From positions 1 to 21,933 of the IMG/VR virus record IMGVR_UViG_3300010375_000587: a DNA stretch of 21,933 bases; one strand, given 5' to 3'. Positions within the stretch are counted from its first letter, which is position 1, and every line of letters starts with the position of its first letter. Positions 19,204-21,933 of the stretch are shown here, piece after piece. The translations under genes were made by a program, and so were the position numbers. Source of the DNA: a virus. The notes under the pieces were generated by a model. The model searched no databases. It saw nothing but the letters and a program-made list of their open reading frames with translations, and had not been told where the DNA came from.

Positions 19204-21933
19204 ATGGCCATCCTCAGCGGCAACATCAAGCTCGCGGCCTCGCAGGTCATGGACGACGTGCCCGAAGGCGGCGGCGCGCCCACGGGTACCAAGATCGCCG
19301 ACGGGGTCAGCAACGCGATCTTTCCGGACATCAGCGAGCTCGATCGCGCCGGCGGCCGGGTCAACCTGCGCAAGGTCTTCGTCACGGTCGACACCGACGA
19401 CACCGACAGCTATTTCGGCTGTAACCTCATCGTGGCCGAGCCGCCGCGCGATCCACGGGTCAGCGTCACGCTCTTCACCACGCGCGATACCTTCGACCGG
19501 CGCCTGGCGGCGCGCCGCGCGATCGAAGCCTACCTGGCGGTCGGCTCGGCCTATGCCGGCTATCTGTTCGGCAACCACCTGGACGGACAGAGCACGGTCA
19601 CGCTGCTGCAGCGCGAGAAGACGGCCTTGCCGGTGACCGGATCGACGCTCGTGCTGCGCCGCTTCGAAGGCCAGCCGACCGAGGCCGAGCAGTACATTCG
19701 CATCACCCACGTCGATGCGCAGCTGCGCACCTTCACCGACGACAGCGGCGACTTCACCCGCGTCGAGGTGGTGCTGGGCTTGAGCGACCAGCTGCGCGGC
19801 AAGTTCCCGGGCTTCGATGCGATGCGCCAGGACGCGGCGATCAACTACACCGGCAAGACCAAGGTGTACGACACCATCGTCGCCGATGCCGCGCGCTACT
19901 ACGGCGTCGTGCCGCTGGCCAAGGCGGCCGGCGTCGGGGACATCAGCGTGCATGCGGCGGGCATCTTCACGCAGCTGGTGCCGAGCGCCCAGGTCGAGAC
20001 GCCGATCGCCGATGCGCGGCTGAACCAGCAGTCGGCGCTGACCGTGCCCGGCGCCTCGGGCAGGCTGACGCGCCAGGGCTACTTCAGCTTGCGCCCCGAC
20101 GTGAACCTGTACATCGGCGGGGCGCTGCTGCCGGGCAGCCTGAAGCTGGTCCTGGCGGGCAAGACACTGACCGACGATGGCGGCTTGTTGATCAACCAGG
20201 CCGACGGCACGCAACTGGGCACGGTCGACTACGGCAACGGCGTGCTGTCCGTCAACACGCTGGTGAGCAACGGCGAGAACGGCACGCTCGGCTGGACGCC
20301 GGGCGCCGTCGTCAGCCTGGTGGCCGAGTCGATCGGTCTGGAGGTGACGCAGGAAGGCCAGCGCCTGACCTGGGTCTTCAGCCTGCTGCCGGTGCCCGCC
20401 AAAGGCTCCCTCACGATCAGCTACCTCGCCGGCGGCCGCTGGTACGTGCTCAACGACAACGGGGCAGGGCAGGTCAAGGGCACCGACACCGGCCATGGGT
20501 CGGGGTCGATCAATGCGAGCACCGGCACCGTGAGCTTGACCTTGGGTGCCTTGCCCGACGTCGGCTCCAAGATCATCGTGAGCTACGCGCCGGTGCAGGT
20601 GGTGCCGCCGACCGTGCCTGCCGTGCTGAGCAAGCAGAGCAGCGATGTCCGCTTCTGCTGGCGATACCCGCTCGATGAAGCGGTCGTGCCGGGCTCGGTG
20701 CGCCTGTCCTGCGCGGACTACTGGGGCACGGGCAGCGTGGCCGACAACGGTGCCGGGCTGCTCGGCGACACCGACGCCCACGGCGCCGCCATTGCCACCG
20801 GCACCATCGACTATGGCTGGGGCGAACTGCTGGTCGCTTTCCGGAACCTGCCCCCCAAGGGTACGGCGCTGACGATCAAGTACACCAAGGCCGTGCAGCA
20901 CACCGAGCAGGGGCTGGTGATGGCCGAGCAGAGCGCCAGCTATGCGCTGACCTTGCCGGGTGGGGTGCGGCCGCTGTCGCTGCACTTGATGGCCTACGTC
21001 GGCTACAAGGGCTGGAACTTCCCAGGCGTCGACTACCCGGCGTACCAGGTGGCCCAGCTGACCGACGACGGCGCTGGGCGGTTGCTGTGGGCCGAGGGCG
21101 TCGCCGGCACGATCGACTATCCCTCCGGCGCGGTCGTGCTGAACAAGCAATTCGACATCACGACGACGCACAGCCAATGGCGGCGGGTGCAACCCGATCC
21201 GACCTCGCCCAAGACCTCCATGCGCCTCGCCGGCACGTGGACGCGGGTCCAGAGCGCCACGGTCTTGAACGGACCGGTGGAGGGCGACCTGGCGACCGAG
21301 GGACCGAACGCCAACAGCCGCGGCGGCGGCCTCGATGGCGGTTGGTGGACGCCTCAGAACCAGGCTTATGTGGCGCAGTACGCCGGGGCCACCGACACGG
21401 CGCGCACCTTGACCGTGCCGCTCGACACCCTCGGCCTGCAGACGGCGCTGCCAGCGAACTTCACGCTGGCCAACGGCTTGCAGTTCTCGATGGCGGGCGA
21501 GCTGTATGCGAGCGACGCGCAGGGCCACCTGCAGAAGAACATCGATGCCGCGAGCGGCAAGGGCGCGATCGTCGGCTCGGTCGACACCACGCGCGGCGTC
21601 GTCACCCTCTCGGCCTGGCCCAACGGTGCCAGCCCTGTCGTCAGCGGCTTCTGCGCCGTGCTCGTACCGCCGGTCATCGGCAAGGCCTCCCCGATGACCC
21701 TGGAATCGGCCGTGTTCCGGGCGGCGGTTGCGCCCTTGCGCAATGGCAGCTTCAGCCTGGCCGGCAAGGTGCAAGGGCTGCCGGCCCTCGCCTGGCCGGG
21801 CGGCACCCTGTACGTGCCGACGGTCGACGAGACCGGCCAGGATTTCCTGGTCGCGGCCGACAACGAGGGCGTGATCGCCACCGGCGGGCCGCCGGCGAAC
21901 GACGGCAGCGGTGGCACCTTCGGGGTCTTCGGG
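19204..21933 (+). CDS. Large tail-tip/baseplate protein with repeated beta modules (partial)
   Basis: Open for 910 codons from the ATG at 19204 (GGAGGT upstream) to the window edge with no stop, so the true protein is longer. The N-terminal 120 residues include VTVDTDDTDSYFGCNLIVAEPP and SVTLFTTRDTFDRRLAARRAIEAYL. Residues 250-310 are a second block. From about residue 320 onward it is almost all beta-type sequence with four degenerate modules carrying D(D/N)GAG...GTIDY..G.V.L, near residues 323, 417, 512 and 620. Such beta modules are common in tail-tip and fibre proteins that display host-contacting surfaces. Position after the distal tail gene supports a tip or host-recognition role. I cannot place it in a named family. 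Only three cysteines are visible (near residues 74, 485 and 841); most of the chain is cysteine-free. Confidence 0.75.
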   Translation, partial: MAILSGNIKLAASQVMDDVPEGGGAPTGTKIADGVSNAIFPDISELDRAGGRVNLRKVFVTVDTDDTDSYFGCNLIVAEPPRDPRVSVTLFTTRDTFDRRLAARRAIEAYLAVGSAYAGYLFGNHLDGQSTVTLLQREKTALPVTGSTLVLRRFEGQPTEAEQYIRITHVDAQLRTFTDDSGDFTRVEVVLGLSDQLRGKFPGFDAMRQDAAINYTGKTKVYDTIVADAARYYGVVPLAKAAGVGDISVHAAGIFTQLVPSAQVETPIADARLNQQSALTVPGASGRLTRQGYFSLRPDVNLYIGGALLPGSLKLVLAGKTLTDDGGLLINQADGTQLGTVDYGNGVLSVNTLVSNGENGTLGWTPGAVVSLVAESIGLEVTQEGQRLTWVFSLLPVPAKGSLTISYLAGGRWYVLNDNGAGQVKGTDTGHGSGSINASTGTVSLTLGALPDVGSKIIVSYAPVQVVPPTVPAVLSKQSSDVRFCWRYPLDEAVVPGSVRLSCADYWGTGSVADNGAGLLGDTDAHGAAIATGTIDYGWGELLVAFRNLPPKGTALTIKYTKAVQHTEQGLVMAEQSASYALTLPGGVRPLSLHLMAYVGYKGWNFPGVDYPAYQVAQLTDDGAGRLLWAEGVAGTIDYPSGAVVLNKQFDITTTHSQWRRVQPDPTSPKTSMRLAGTWTRVQSATVLNGPVEGDLATEGPNANSRGGGLDGGWWTPQNQAYVAQYAGATDTARTLTVPLDTLGLQTALPANFTLANGLQFSMAGELYASDAQGHLQKNIDAASGKGAIVGSVDTTRGVVTLSAWPNGASPVVSGFCAVLVPPVIGKASPMTLESAVFRAAVAPLRNGSFSLAGKVQGLPALAWPGGTLYVPTVDETGQDFLVAADNEGVIATGGPPANDGSGGTFGVFG

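Noticed and set aside
18445-21774. Second long minus-strand open frame (1109 codons)
   Set aside because: Same reason: antisense to the tape measure end and tail-tip gene, with biased composition and no motif or ribosome site.

Overview
The window is GC-rich and arranged like a proteobacterial chromosome. It has two parts: a cluster of separately transcribed, defence-type genes (about 1-7900) and the structural operon of a lambda-like tailed prophage (about 8049 to the right edge). The lambda-type head genes, the lipobox on one gene, and an OmpA-like peptidoglycan-binding domain fit a Gram-negative host. I cannot name the genus from sequence alone.

Left part. A minus-strand Mrr-type nuclease has two N-terminal membrane segments and a C-terminal zinc ribbon (1-936). 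A plus-strand single-HKD phospholipase D-family lipoprotein follows (1119-1706). Next is a visibly AT-richer gene for a TIR domain, one membrane helix and a C-terminal OmpA-like domain (2012-2995). Directly after its stop, in the same frame, lies a broken array of 48-residue TPR-type repeats (2996-3719) and a 13-bp hairpin. A minus-strand protein with a beta-rich front half and a HEPN-type RNxxxH motif (3997-5370) is reminiscent of ApeA. A GmrSD-type DUF262/DUF1524 enzyme (5820-7508) completes the set. Nucleic-acid nucleases, a TIR effector and a HEPN protein side by side are what a phage-defence hotspot looks like. Gene orientations alternate, so these are probably several independent systems, not one operon.

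Right part. From 8049 all genes are on the plus strand, tightly packed and often overlapping as ATGA. In order they are: a conserved phage protein, a gpW-like joining protein, a short coupled leader ORF, the portal, a membrane/coiled-coil protein, an S49 prohead protease with an in-frame nested scaffold start, a decoration protein, the major capsid protein, a head-tail connector, a tail terminator-like protein, the tail tube, the tape measure, a small distal tail protein, and a large tail-tip protein that runs off the edge. No terminase is present upstream of gpW, where lambda would have it. Instead there is a 540-bp non-coding junction with an inverted repeat, then the defence genes.

The item most worth following up is the TIR-membrane-OmpA protein. 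It would place a TIR domain, possibly an NAD+-cleaving effector, on the cytoplasmic side of a protein whose other end grips the cell wall. This suggests an envelope-sensing abortive-infection device. It is an inference from domain architecture only.
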